DNA of 64,000 bases. Origin: Anaerotalea alkaliphila (GTDB taxonomy: Bacteria; Bacillota; Clostridia; Lachnospirales; Vallitaleaceae). Below the pieces are notes generated by a model. The model ran no database searches and was not told the origin of the DNA. It saw only the letters and a list, made by a program, of their open reading frames with translations. The number at the start of each line of letters is the position of its first letter. The stretch's first letter is position 1. Both the position numbers and the translations under genes were made by a program. The stretch lies in NCBI RefSeq assembly GCF_010179735.1, contig NZ_JAAEEH010000005.1:1-64000 (forward strand), written 5' to 3'. Positions 1-6,845 of the stretch are shown piece by piece.

Positions 1-125
1 CTCAAGATAAGATATCCCATCCGTAAGGAGTAAGACCCCTGGAAGACTACCAGGTTGATAGGTTGGAGGTGTACGCATGGCAACATGTTCAGCTGACCAA
101 TACTAATCGGTCGAGGGCTTGACCT
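1..125 (+). rRNA. 23S rRNA, 3' end (partial)
   Basis: The sequence has the conserved 3'-terminal part of bacterial 23S rRNA, including the GGTTGATAGGTTGGAGGTGTA block and the CTAATCGGTCGAGGGCTTGACC-type end. The rest of the gene lies to the left of the window. The exact 3' terminus is judged by likeness to other 23S ends and could shift by a few bases. Confidence 0.95.
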
Positions 126-171
126 AGGCGACTAGGCGTCAAACCATAATTGTGTAACAGGTTTTTGGTTC

Positions 172-200
172 TTGCAGGTCTTCATGCTGTGTGGTATAAT
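172..200 (+). promoter_or_regulatory. Promoter for the tRNA-5S block
   Basis: A -35 hexamer TTGCAG and a -10 TATAAT are separated by 17 bases, with a TG-rich extended -10 (TGTGGTATAAT). It sits between the 23S end and tRNA-Asn, so the tRNA-Asn/Glu/5S/Cys/fMet block can be transcribed without the upstream rRNA promoter. The same TGTGGTATAAT string recurs before rpsF and queT. Confidence 0.7.
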
Positions 201-215
201 CGTTCAGTGACATAT

Positions 216-287
216 TCCTCGATAGCTCAGCGGTAGAGCATTCGGCTGTTAACCGAAGGGTCGTAGGTTCGAATCCTACTCGGGGAG
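216..287 (+). tRNA. tRNA-Asn (GTT)
   Basis: A full cloverleaf can be folded. The acceptor stem is TCCTCGA/TCGGGGA with one T-G pair, the anticodon loop CTGTTAA carries GTT, and the T-arm contains GGTTCGAATCC. The discriminator is G and CCA is not encoded. Confidence 0.95.
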
Positions 288-318
288 CTGGTCCTTATGG
301 ACCTTGGAATTATATTAA

Positions 319-390
319 GGCTCATTGGTCAAGCGGTCAAGACACCGCCCTTTCACGGCGGTAACAGGGGTTCGATTCCCCTATGAGTCA
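319..390 (+). tRNA. tRNA-Glu (TTC)
   Basis: The acceptor stem GGCTCAT/ATGAGTC closes the molecule. The anticodon loop CTTTCAC carries TTC and the T-arm has GGTTCGATTCC. CCA is not encoded. It lies between tRNA-Asn and the 5S gene. Confidence 0.95.
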
Positions 391-391
391 T

Positions 392-532
392 TTTGGTGGC
401 GATGCGTCCAAGGGAAACACCCGTTCCCATCCCGAACACGAATCGCAATTGCTTGCAATTGCACTCGGTTAAGCCTTGGACGGCCGATGGTACTTGGTTG
501 GAGACGACCTGGGAGAGTAGGTGGCTGCCAAT
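392..532 (+). rRNA. rrf: 5S rRNA with internal hairpin insertion
   Basis: The closing helix (TTGGTGGC with GGCTGCCAA), the CCCATCCCGAACACG block, the GTTAAGCC block, the CCGATGGTACT block and the GGGAGAGTAGG block are all typical of 5S rRNA. Between GAACACG and GGTTAAGCC, where most bacteria have about three bases, there are roughly 24 extra bases containing two copies of GCAATTGC separated by TT, which fold on themselves. The gene is therefore about 140 nt instead of about 117. The ends are approximate. The conserved helices on both sides are intact, so this is read as a functional 5S with an expansion in loop C. Confidence 0.88.
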
Positions 533-540
533 TTTCATAT

Positions 541-611
541 GGCGCCATAGCCAAGTGGTAAGGCAGAGGACTGCAACTCCTCCACCACCAGTTCAAATCT
601 GGTTGGCGCCT
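541..611 (+). tRNA. tRNA-Cys (GCA)
   Basis: The acceptor stem is GGCGCCA/TGGCGCC, the anticodon loop CTGCAAC carries GCA, and the discriminator is T (U73), as expected for tRNA-Cys. The T-arm is GGTTCAAATCT-like within CCAGTTCAAATCTGG. CCA is not encoded. Confidence 0.95.
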
Positions 612-640
612 TTTATCAATATCCATCGCATCAAACATAG

Positions 641-713
641 CGCGGAGTGGAGCAGCTGGCAGCTCGTCGGGCTCATAACCCGAAGGTCACAGGTTCGAAT
701 CCTGTCTCCGCAA
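641..713 (+). tRNA. Initiator tRNA-fMet (CAT)
   Basis: The anticodon is CAT in loop CTCATAA. Two initiator hallmarks are visible: the first acceptor base C faces A (C1-A72 mismatch; CGCGGAG against CTCCGCA), and the anticodon stem has three consecutive G-C pairs (GGG/CCC). It closes the rRNA/tRNA block. Confidence 0.94.
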
Positions 714-725
714 TTCAAGAAACGG

Positions 726-757
726 CTTAGAATATAGATTCTAGGTCTTTTTTATTA
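726..757 (+). terminator. Terminator of the rRNA/tRNA block
   Basis: The hairpin TAGAAT-ATAG-ATTCTA, extended by two further pairs, is followed by TCTTTTTTATT. It lies directly after initiator tRNA and before the AraC-type gene. Confidence 0.8.
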
Positions 758-806
758 TTTGTTCCAGTTGAAGAGAAGCCGTCCACAACACTTTGAGGTG
801 GTCCTT

Positions 807-1904
807 TTGAAAGAATTCAATTATGAATACAGCAGACCAAGCAGCAATATGGCTCTGAAGCAATACATATACAGGATTGGTTCTTACCACTTCAACTGGC
901 ACAAGGAAATTGAACTGTTGCTCGTGCTGAGAGGGGAAGTGGAGGTATGTGGGAACGGTGTGAGCAGGGTCCTTGAGGCAGACGATCTGATTGTGATCAA
1001 TGCGAATGTCGGCCATGCGTCACTGGCACATGAACCGGACAGCATCGCCATGGTACTGCATGTGGATCCCGTATTCCTTAAAGAGTATTATGAGAAAATC
1101 GAATTCCTGTCTTTCAACTGCTTCTCGATGGGAGACACCAGGGATACGATGGCCTTTCAATCGATTAGAGCCTCCCTTGCCGAGATGATGCTCACCGGCA
1201 ACCAAGAAGAGTCGGAAAAAAGGCTGCATTTCAAGAGTGCCTTGTACAGCCTTTTGCATACAATCGTATCAAATTTCCCACCCCAAGAAATCCAAGCCGC
1301 AACCTTTGTGGCCAACCAGAAGAACTTGGATGCGATCAATGGGATGATCCGGTATATCAACAAGAACTACAGGAAGAAAATCACGCTTGAAAAGCTGGCG
1401 AACGAAAGCGGATACAACCCGAGCTATGTATCCCAACTGTTCAAAGCCCATCTGGGAATCAATTACTACGACTATCTGACAAGGATCAGGTTGAGGGAGG
1501 CTACCGTCGAATTGGGAAAATCCAATGCTTCGATCCTGGAAATCGCCTTGTCCAACGGGTTTCCGGATATAAAAGCCTTCAATACGGCTTTTAAGGAGAA
1601 TTTCAGGAAATCCCCCAAAGAATATCGAAGCAGGTTGAACAGCGAGAATGCAATGGTCGATGTGAATTTCAAAAGGGAATTCATTTCGACGGAAGATGGG
1701 TATGTGAACAAGAAATTGGAGGAGTATATTTCCGTAAGGAAGGGGGACTTCTCCAGCACCGCCTGTTTGAACGAAGAGCTGCGGCGTGACCAGGCCATCC
1801 AATCCAATCGACAATTGGCGGAAATGGCATCCAAACTGAGGGAATTGGCGCAAGAGCTGGATGCCATGGTAGGTACGGAGGATGAAAGCACACAAAACAG
1901 ATAG
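807..1904 (+). CDS. AraC-family transcriptional regulator
   Basis: This 365-residue protein is probably the regulator of the adjacent tartrate genes. Its N-terminal ~130 residues look like an AraC cupin sensor (HFNWHKEIELLLVLRGE, then a GH motif in NANVGHASL). Around residues 190-290 comes a double helix-turn-helix AraC domain (TLEKLANESGYNPSYVSQLF; GFPDIKAFNTAFKENFRKSP). A ~75-residue charged tail, probably coiled coil, follows and is not typical. I chose the TTG start because GAGGTG lies 6 bases upstream; an in-frame TTG 48 bases earlier overlaps the terminator and has no ribosome-binding site. The ligand is unknown; tartrate is an inference from the neighbours. Confidence 0.8.
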   Translation: MKEFNYEYSRPSSNMALKQYIYRIGSYHFNWHKEIELLLVLRGEVEVCGNGVSRVLEADDLIVINANVGHASLAHEPDSIAMVLHVDPVFLKEYYEKIEFLSFNCFSMGDTRDTMAFQSIRASLAEMMLTGNQEESEKRLHFKSALYSLLHTIVSNFPPQEIQAATFVANQKNLDAINGMIRYINKNYRKKITLEKLANESGYNPSYVSQLFKAHLGINYYDYLTRIRLREATVELGKSNASILEIALSNGFPDIKAFNTAFKENFRKSPKEYRSRLNSENAMVDVNFKREFISTEDGYVNKKLEEYISVRKGDFSSTACLNEELRRDQAIQSNRQLAEMASKLRELAQELDAMVGTEDESTQNR

Positions 1905-1980
1905 AAAACATCCCATATCAAAATAGGCATTTATAAATAATGACGGATGGAAAATATTTTAGATGCGCTTGGCAGGCAAA

Positions 1981-2096
1981 TTGAACCAAATCAAGCGGAA
2001 TGCCCTGTTCCATGTTGAACTCTTCGACTGGAAACAGGGTTTTTTTTATACGGTTTTTAGCATCCTGTTCATTTTGAACTGCTTCCTGTGTGAACC
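1981..2096 (+). promoter_or_regulatory. TTGAAC-type repeated motif upstream of ttdA (possible AraC sites)
   Basis: The 294-base gap between the AraC gene and ttdA contains four T(T/G)GAAC motifs in the same orientation, at 1981, 2015, 2074 and 2090, the last pair 16 bases apart. Repeated half-sites in direct orientation are how AraC proteins usually bind. The motif is short and the spacing irregular, so this is a weak call. I could not identify a convincing sigma-A promoter for ttdA. Confidence 0.2.
2003..2048 (+). terminator. Terminator after the AraC-type gene
   Basis: CCCTGTTCC pairs with GGAAACAGGG (one bulged A) across an 18-base loop, followed by eight T. It separates the regulator gene from the ttd operon. 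Confidence 0.7.
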
Positions 2097-2198
2097 ATCC
2101 CGATAAAGATATGGATTTTGGGATAGAAGCATCGAATCCTTTTTGATAAAGTGCAGTTATGGATTTGGATGCGCCAATTTTGACAAGGAGGTAAGGAA

Positions 2199-3098
2199 AT
2201 GGAAAAGACAGAGGCTTTAGGTCTATTGACAGATCGGGTGGCGAAGTTTACGGCAATGATTGGAAAGCGCCTGCCAGACGATGTCACTGCAAAGCTCAAG
2301 GAACTGCGTGATGAAGAAAGCATGCCAATGGCGAAAATGATTTATGAAGCCATGGAGAGGAACCAGGAGCAGGCGGTCGCATTGAACAGGCCGTCTTGCC
2401 AGGACACAGGAATGATCCAGATGTTTGTTCGGGTGGGGAGCAAATTCCCCTACATCGACGCGCTGGCAGAGGTTCTCAAGGATGCTGTAGCCATCGCGAC
2501 AAAGGAAGGCCCGCTCAGGCACAATGCTGTGGAAACCTTTGACGAGGTGAATACGGGAACCAATACAGGGACAAAAGCACCGTGGCTCTACTGGGACATC
2601 CTGCCGGACAGTGACAGGCTGGAGCTGGACATCTACATGGCTGGCGGCGGCTGCTCGCTGCCGGGACAAGGAAAGACCTTGATGCCTGGTGAAGGCTATG
2701 AAGGTGTTGTGAAATTTGTGCTGGACATCATGACGTCCTATGGGCTCAATGCCTGTCCACCCCTGCTGGTGGGGATTGGAATAGGGACATCCATCGACTC
2801 TGCGGCCTATATGTCGAAGGTTGCCCTGATGAGACCGGTGGGAAGCAGAAATGCAAATCCGAAAGCGGCACAGCTCGAGAAGGATTTGATTTCAGCAATC
2901 GACTCGATCGGACTTGGACCTCAAGGGCTGCAAGGGAAAAAATCGGTCATGGGTGTGCACATTGAAAATTCCGCGCGCCATCCGTCGGTCATTTCGGTGG
3001 CCGTGAATGTCGGCTGCTGGGCGCACAGAAGGGGAACGATTGTATTCAACAGTGACCTCAGCTATGAACTGATTACACACAAGGGGGTTAAATTATGA
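2199..3098 (+). CDS. ttdA: L(+)-tartrate dehydratase, alpha subunit
   Basis: With TtdB this forms an oxygen-sensitive [4Fe-4S] hydro-lyase that turns L-tartrate into oxaloacetate. At 299 residues it matches the family length (about 300). Visible family blocks include [57 protein letters not shown] and [15 protein letters not shown]; the cysteines in the CQDTG, GGGCS and NACPP blocks are the expected cluster ligands. Likeness to E. coli TtdA is stronger than to the fumarase N-terminal domain. AAGGAGG stands 6-8 bases before ATG. The stop overlaps the ttdB start by four bases (ATGA), so the pair is translationally coupled. A class I fumarase alpha subunit is the alternative. Confidence 0.88.
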   Translation: MEKTEALGLLTDRVAKFTAMIGKRLPDDVTAKLKELRDEESMPMAKMIYEAMERNQEQAVALNRPSCQDTGMIQMFVRVGSKFPYIDALAEVLKDAVAIATKEGPLRHNAVETFDEVNTGTNTGTKAPWLYWDILPDSDRLELDIYMAGGGCSLPGQGKTLMPGEGYEGVVKFVLDIMTSYGLNACPPLLVGIGIGTSIDSAAYMSKVALMRPVGSRNANPKAAQLEKDLISAIDSIGLGPQGLQGKKSVMGVHIENSARHPSVISVAVNVGCWAHRRGTIVFNSDLSYELITHKGVKL

Positions 3099-3709
3099 GC
3101 AAGATATTGAATACTCCGGTATCAGATGAAGACTTGAAGGACATCAGGATTGGGGATGTCATTTATCTAAATGGACATATCGTAACCTGCCGTGATGTAG
3201 CGCACCGCAGGCTCATTGAATATGGACGCGAACTTCCTGTGGATATACAAGGCGGTGCGATTTTTCATGCCGGGCCGATTGTCCGGAAAGTGGAAGGCGA
3301 GGAAAAAAAGTTTGAAATGGTTTCCATAGGTCCGACAACCAGCATGCGCATGGAAAAATTCGAAAAGGAATTCATCGAGAAAACCGGTGTCAAGGTCATT
3401 GTAGGAAAAGGCGGCATGGGTCCGAACACGGAGATGGGCTGCAGGGAGAACAAGGCGATACACTGCGTGTTTCCCGCAGGTTGCGCCGTAATCGCCGCGA
3501 CCGAGGTGGAAAAGATTGAAGGAGCCTATTGGCAGGATCTGGGAATGCCTGAAACGTTGTGGGTATGCCACGTGAAGGAATTCGGCCCCCTGATTGTTTC
3601 CATTGATGCGGAGGGGAACAATCTCTTTGAACAGAACAAGGTGCTGTTCAACAAACGCAAGGACGAAGCCCTTGAGGAGCTGTACACCAAGGTGAAATTC
3701 ATAAAATAG
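3095..3709 (+). CDS. ttdB: L(+)-tartrate dehydratase, beta subunit
   Basis: This is the small subunit of tartrate dehydratase, 204 residues, matching the family. Blocks seen are [66 protein letters not shown] and [17 protein letters not shown]. The GPTTSMRM form is shared with E. coli TtdB, whereas fumarases usually have GPTTAGRM, so tartrate rather than fumarate is preferred as substrate. It is coupled to ttdA by ATGA, and a permease gene follows after 40 bases. Confidence 0.88.
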   Translation: MSKILNTPVSDEDLKDIRIGDVIYLNGHIVTCRDVAHRRLIEYGRELPVDIQGGAIFHAGPIVRKVEGEEKKFEMVSIGPTTSMRMEKFEKEFIEKTGVKVIVGKGGMGPNTEMGCRENKAIHCVFPAGCAVIAATEVEKIEGAYWQDLGMPETLWVCHVKEFGPLIVSIDAEGNNLFEQNKVLFNKRKDEALEELYTKVKFIK

Positions 3710-3749
3710 GCAGCTGCAGTTACGTATAAAATTCAAAGGAGGAATTCAA

Positions 3750-5018
3750 TTGAGTCCTACATCCATAACCTTATTGCTTCTTCTTTTCGCAATCGTCATG
3801 TTCGCATGGGAGAAGGTTCCCTTGTCGGTCACTTCGATGATTGTCTGCATTTCCTTGATCCTTTTCAAGGTACTGGAACCTGCGGAGGCATTCGCAGGAT
3901 TCGTAAACAACAATGTCATCCTTTTTGTCGCCATGTTCATTGTGGGCGGAGCTCTGTTTGAAACAGGAATGGCCAACAGGGTTGGCGGTGTCATCACCAA
4001 ATTCGCAAAAACGGAGCGGCAGCTGATCGTTTCCATCATGGTAATCGTGGGATTGATGTCTGGGATCCTTTCGAACACAGGAACCGCAGCGGTACTGATT
4101 CCTGTTGTCATCGGCATCGCCGCAAAGTCGGGTTTTGCCAGATCGAAGCTCCTGATGCCATTGGTTTTCGCTGCGGCCATGGGAGGAAACCTGTCCCTGA
4201 TTGGAGCCCCCGGAAACCTGATTGCCCAATCCGCATTGCAGGAAATGGGCATGGGGTTCGGTTTTTTCGAATATGCCAAAGTTGGTTTGCCGATACTGGT
4301 CGTCGGCATCATCTATTTCGCGTTCATTGGCTATAAGTTCCTGCCAGATACAAAAGGGGATGCGGACAGTGTGTTCAATGAGGTCATCGACTACAGCCAT
4401 GTTCCGGAATGGAAAAAGAAGCTCTCCCTGGTGATTCTGGTCGTTACGATCCTTGCCATGATTTTTGAAAAACAAATCGGAGTCCAACTGCATGTAATAG
4501 GCAGCGTCGGCGCAATTCTTCTGGTGTTGACAGGTGTCATATCGGAGAAGGAAGCGTACAAGGCGATCGACCTGAAAGTGATCTTCCTGTTCGGAGGAAC
4601 CCTGGCGTTGGCAAAAGCACTGGAAAAGACAGGTGCAGGAGCTTCCATAGCAGAAGCGGCCATGAACGCCCTAGGTGATAATGCGAGCCCGTTCGTACTG
4701 CTCTTCGCCATTTTCATGATTTCTGCGGTGCTAACAAATTTCATGTCGAATACGGCGACGACAGCACTTCTGGTTCCAATCAGCGTATCGATCGCCGCCG
4801 GCTTGGGTGCCGACCCGCGGGCCGTGCTGATGGCTACGGTCATTGGGGGATCCTTGGCCTATGCGACACCGATTGGAATGCCGGCCAACACGATGGTCCT
4901 TAGCGCTGGCGGCTACAGGTTCAGGGATTATGTCAAGGCAGGGCTGCCGCTGATTGTTGTCGCAACAATTGTGAGCATGATCCTGTTGCCGATTCTGTTT
5001 CCGTTTTTCCCCTCTTAG
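3750..5018 (+). CDS. SLC13/ArsB-superfamily anion permease, probable tartrate or dicarboxylate transporter
   Basis: A 422-residue inner-membrane protein with about 11-12 hydrophobic segments. It shows the two inverted half-repeats typical of the ion-transporter superfamily, each with a signature near a re-entrant loop: LSNTGTAAVLIPV around residue 110 and NFMSNTATTALLVPIS around residue 330, with GAPGNLIAQ and GMPANTMVLS after them. These SNT-type motifs bind Na+ and carboxylate in DASS/SLC13 transporters. It starts at TTG, seven bases after GGAGG. Its position behind ttdAB suggests it imports tartrate or exchanges it for another dicarboxylate. The substrate is inferred only from context. Confidence 0.75.
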   Translation: MSPTSITLLLLLFAIVMFAWEKVPLSVTSMIVCISLILFKVLEPAEAFAGFVNNNVILFVAMFIVGGALFETGMANRVGGVITKFAKTERQLIVSIMVIVGLMSGILSNTGTAAVLIPVVIGIAAKSGFARSKLLMPLVFAAAMGGNLSLIGAPGNLIAQSALQEMGMGFGFFEYAKVGLPILVVGIIYFAFIGYKFLPDTKGDADSVFNEVIDYSHVPEWKKKLSLVILVVTILAMIFEKQIGVQLHVIGSVGAILLVLTGVISEKEAYKAIDLKVIFLFGGTLALAKALEKTGAGASIAEAAMNALGDNASPFVLLFAIFMISAVLTNFMSNTATTALLVPISVSIAAGLGADPRAVLMATVIGGSLAYATPIGMPANTMVLSAGGYRFRDYVKAGLPLIVVATIVSMILLPILFPFFPS

Positions 5019-5044
5019 ATGTTTTCGATATGCAAGTCCTATGG

Positions 5045-5088
5045 ATAAGAACGGGGTTGCCGCAAGAATGCGGCAACCCCGTTCTTAT
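5045..5088 (+). terminator. Terminator of the ttd operon
   Basis: AAGAACGGGGTTGCCGC pairs perfectly with GCGGCAACCCCGTTCTT across the loop AAGAAT, extended by two A-T pairs. Only a short T-rich tail follows (TTCTTATT). The remaining ~140 bases before the DUF951 gene are AT-rich and show no clear feature. Confidence 0.75.
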
Positions 5089-5229
5089 TGCGCTTGGTGA
5101 GGGGGAGCGAGGATTCCAAAAAAAATTTAAAAAATCGTGCCGCCGGCATACCAAAAAGGAATCCCGATGTGTTATCCTAATAAAGGAATGGAAAATGGAA
5201 ACGGGTACAGGCAATAAAGGAGCGACTGT

Positions 5230-5415
5230 ATGGAAATCGGAGTGGGTGACCGCTTAAGGCTAAAGAAACAGCATCCGTGTGGTTCCTATGAATGGGAAGT
5301 TCTCAGGACAGGCATCGATTTCCGGCTTCGCTGCATGGGATGCGGGCATTTGGTCATGATCCCAAGAACGAAGCTGGAAAAGAACATCCGGGGAATCCAG
5401 GCTAAGGAACAGTAG
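5230..5415 (+). CDS. DUF951 family small protein (YyzM-like)
   Basis: A 61-residue protein with the DUF951 pattern: GDRLRLKKQHPCGSYEWEVLRTG, then RLRCMGCGHLVMIPR. The three cysteines suggest a small metal-binding or beta-barrel fold; the function is not known. Bacillus subtilis carries its homologue near the same rpsF cluster. AAAGGAG lies seven bases before ATG. It is separated from rpsF by a promoter, so it is probably its own unit. Confidence 0.85.
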   Translation: MEIGVGDRLRLKKQHPCGSYEWEVLRTGIDFRLRCMGCGHLVMIPRTKLEKNIRGIQAKEQ

Positions 5416-5494
5416 GAAATGGGAGTGAAAGACAACCGGCAATGAGGAGGGTTCCTGCGGAAAACTTGAAAGAATCAGAAAAACACGCTTTTGC

Positions 5495-5523
5495 TTGCAT
5501 CAGCATCCGGTCTGTGGTATAAT
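5495..5523 (+). promoter_or_regulatory. Promoter of the rpsF-ssb-rpsR operon
   Basis: TTGCAT and TATAAT are 17 bases apart with an extended TGTGG before the -10, the same string as in the tRNA promoter. It predicts a leader of about 100 bases before rpsF. Confidence 0.8.
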
Positions 5524-5555
5524 CTGTAATTGTGTTATATCCTTGCTCTCGACAG

Positions 5556-5592
5556 CTGGATAGCCGTTGTGGAAACACAGGGCTTAGTCCGG
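5556..5592 (+). promoter_or_regulatory. Structured leader hairpin of rpsF (possible S6:S18 autoregulatory site)
   Basis: In the rpsF leader CTGGA.AGCC pairs with GGCT...TCCGG around an inner GTG-GAAA-CAC hairpin. In many bacteria the S6:S18 complex binds a leader RNA of this operon that carries a CCG in a bulge or internal loop, and repression follows. Here GCCG and CCGG lie at the inner and outer joints. I cannot align it to the known motif by eye, so the call is tentative. Confidence 0.45.
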
Positions 5593-5632
5593 TAGAGATT
5601 GAGGGCCATCAGACCAAAAGGAGGTGCAAGTA

Positions 5633-5920
5633 ATGAACAAATACGAATTGTCTTTGATCATCAACGGCAAAGTTGATGAAGAAGCCAAATTAGCCAACTT
5701 GGAAAAAGTGAAAGGCTATATTGAGAGATTCGGTGGTACGATTGTCAATGTGGACGATTGGGGAAAGAGAAGACTGGCTTATGAAATCGCCAAAGTCCGT
5801 GAAGGATTTTTCTATTTCATCCAGTTCGAATCGGAGCCTACAGCCCCCATTGAAATCGAAAAACGTGTTCGTATCATGGAAAACGTATTGCGTTATCTGA
5901 TCATCAAGGAAGAAGCATAG
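5633..5920 (+). CDS. rpsF: Ribosomal protein bS6
   Basis: bS6 of the 30S subunit, 95 residues, pairing with bS18 on the central domain of 16S rRNA. The sequence shows MNKYELSLIINGKVDEE, the WGKRRLAYEIAKVREGFF core and the RIMENVLRYLIIKEE end. I start at ATG, eight bases after AGGAGGT; a GTG three codons earlier would fall inside that ribosome-binding site. ssb follows 21 bases later and rpsR closes the operon. Confidence 0.96.
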   Translation: MNKYELSLIINGKVDEEAKLANLEKVKGYIERFGGTIVNVDDWGKRRLAYEIAKVREGFFYFIQFESEPTAPIEIEKRVRIMENVLRYLIIKEEA

Positions 5921-5941
5921 GCGCCCCATAGGAGGACTTTT

Positions 5942-6397
5942 ATGAATAAAGTTATTTTAATGGGAAGACTTACGCGTGATCCAGAAGTTCGATATTCGCA
6001 AGGGGCAACTCCCTTGGCCATCGCCCGCTACGGGTTGGCGGTCAACAGGAGGTTCAAGCGTGATGGAGAACCGGATGCGGACTTTTTGAACATCGTTGCC
6101 TTCGGAAAAGCAGGTGAATTTGCCGAGAAGTACTTCAAAAAGGGACAGCAGGTTCTGGTCGTCGGAAGACTTCAGACAGGCAGCTACACCGATAATGAGG
6201 GCAATAAGAAGTATACCACGGAAATCATTGTGGAAGAGCAGGAATTTGCCGAGAGCAAAAGAAGCTTTGAAGAACGAGTCGGAGGACAAGGGGACTACCA
6301 GCAGCCATCCGCGCCGACACCCAAGCCAGCAGGCAAGGGTGGGGGAGAAGGATTTGTGCCGGTGGACGAAGACTTTGACGACGATATCCCGTTCTAA
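5942..6397 (+). CDS. ssb: Single-stranded DNA-binding protein
   Basis: A 151-residue SSB. The N-terminal ~105 residues form an OB fold (MNKVILMGRLTRDPEVRYSQ, FLNIVAFGKAGEFAEKYFKKG, VGRLQTGSYTDNEGNKKY). A low-complexity linker of G, P, Q and K follows, then the acidic tip EDFDDDIPF, which recruits replication and repair proteins. AGGAGG precedes ATG. It is cotranscribed with the two ribosomal protein genes, as is usual in Firmicutes. Confidence 0.96.
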   Translation: MNKVILMGRLTRDPEVRYSQGATPLAIARYGLAVNRRFKRDGEPDADFLNIVAFGKAGEFAEKYFKKGQQVLVVGRLQTGSYTDNEGNKKYTTEIIVEEQEFAESKRSFEERVGGQGDYQQPSAPTPKPAGKGGGEGFVPVDEDFDDDIPF

Positions 6398-6439
6398 CCA
6401 CCCGATAGGGGCCATCATTTGACAAAGGAGGTTAGTCGC

Positions 6440-6679
6440 ATGGCATTTCAAAAGAGAAGACCAATCAGAAAAAGAAGACGTGTTTGCGCTTTCTGTGAAG
6501 AGAAAAGCAACAACGTAGTGAACTATAAAGACACGAACAAGCTGAAGAGATTCATTTCTGAAAGAGGAAAAATCCTTCCCAGGAGAATCACAGGAACTTG
6601 TGCAAAGCATCAAAGAACATTGACGATTGCAATCAAAAGAGCAAGGCACGTTGCACTTTTGCCTTACGTAATCGAGTAG
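6440..6679 (+). CDS. rpsR: Ribosomal protein bS18
   Basis: A 79-residue bS18 with [41 protein letters not shown] and [15 protein letters not shown] together with CAKH gives a CxxC...CxxH set that could hold zinc, as reported for the cysteine-rich form of some bS18 proteins. I start at the ATG eight bases after AAAGGAGG; an upstream in-frame TTG lies before that ribosome-binding site. Confidence 0.95.
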   Translation: MAFQKRRPIRKRRRVCAFCEEKSNNVVNYKDTNKLKRFISERGKILPRRITGTCAKHQRTLTIAIKRARHVALLPYVIE

Positions 6680-6682
6680 AAG

Positions 6683-6716
6683 AAAGAGCCCTGGGTTTCC
6701 AGGGCTCTTTTCTTTT
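6683..6716 (+). terminator. Terminator of rpsF-ssb-rpsR
   Basis: AAAGAGCCCTGG pairs perfectly with CCAGGGCTCTTT around GTTT, followed by TTCTTTT. Confidence 0.9.
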
Positions 6717-6770
6717 CAAACGGTAATGGCCCTCAATGAGCCGCTGTCGAATCCGGCCGACGCGAAAAAC

Positions 6771-6799
6771 TTTTCATTCAATCCAGATGATGGTATAAT
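6771..6799 (+). promoter_or_regulatory. Promoter of gdpP-rplI
   Basis: TTTTCA and TATAAT are separated by 17 bases, with TGG just before the -10. It lies inside an open frame that continues upstream of gdpP and therefore supports the later ATG as the true gdpP start. Confidence 0.7.
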
Positions 6800-6845
6800 A
6801 AGGATGGTTTTGCGAAAAGCCTCAGGTAAATTGAAGGGAGATTTC

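Noticed and set aside
325-737. Several short open frames across the tRNA/5S block on both strands
   Set aside because: They lie on folded tRNA and 5S genes, have no ribosome-binding sites and no protein-like composition.
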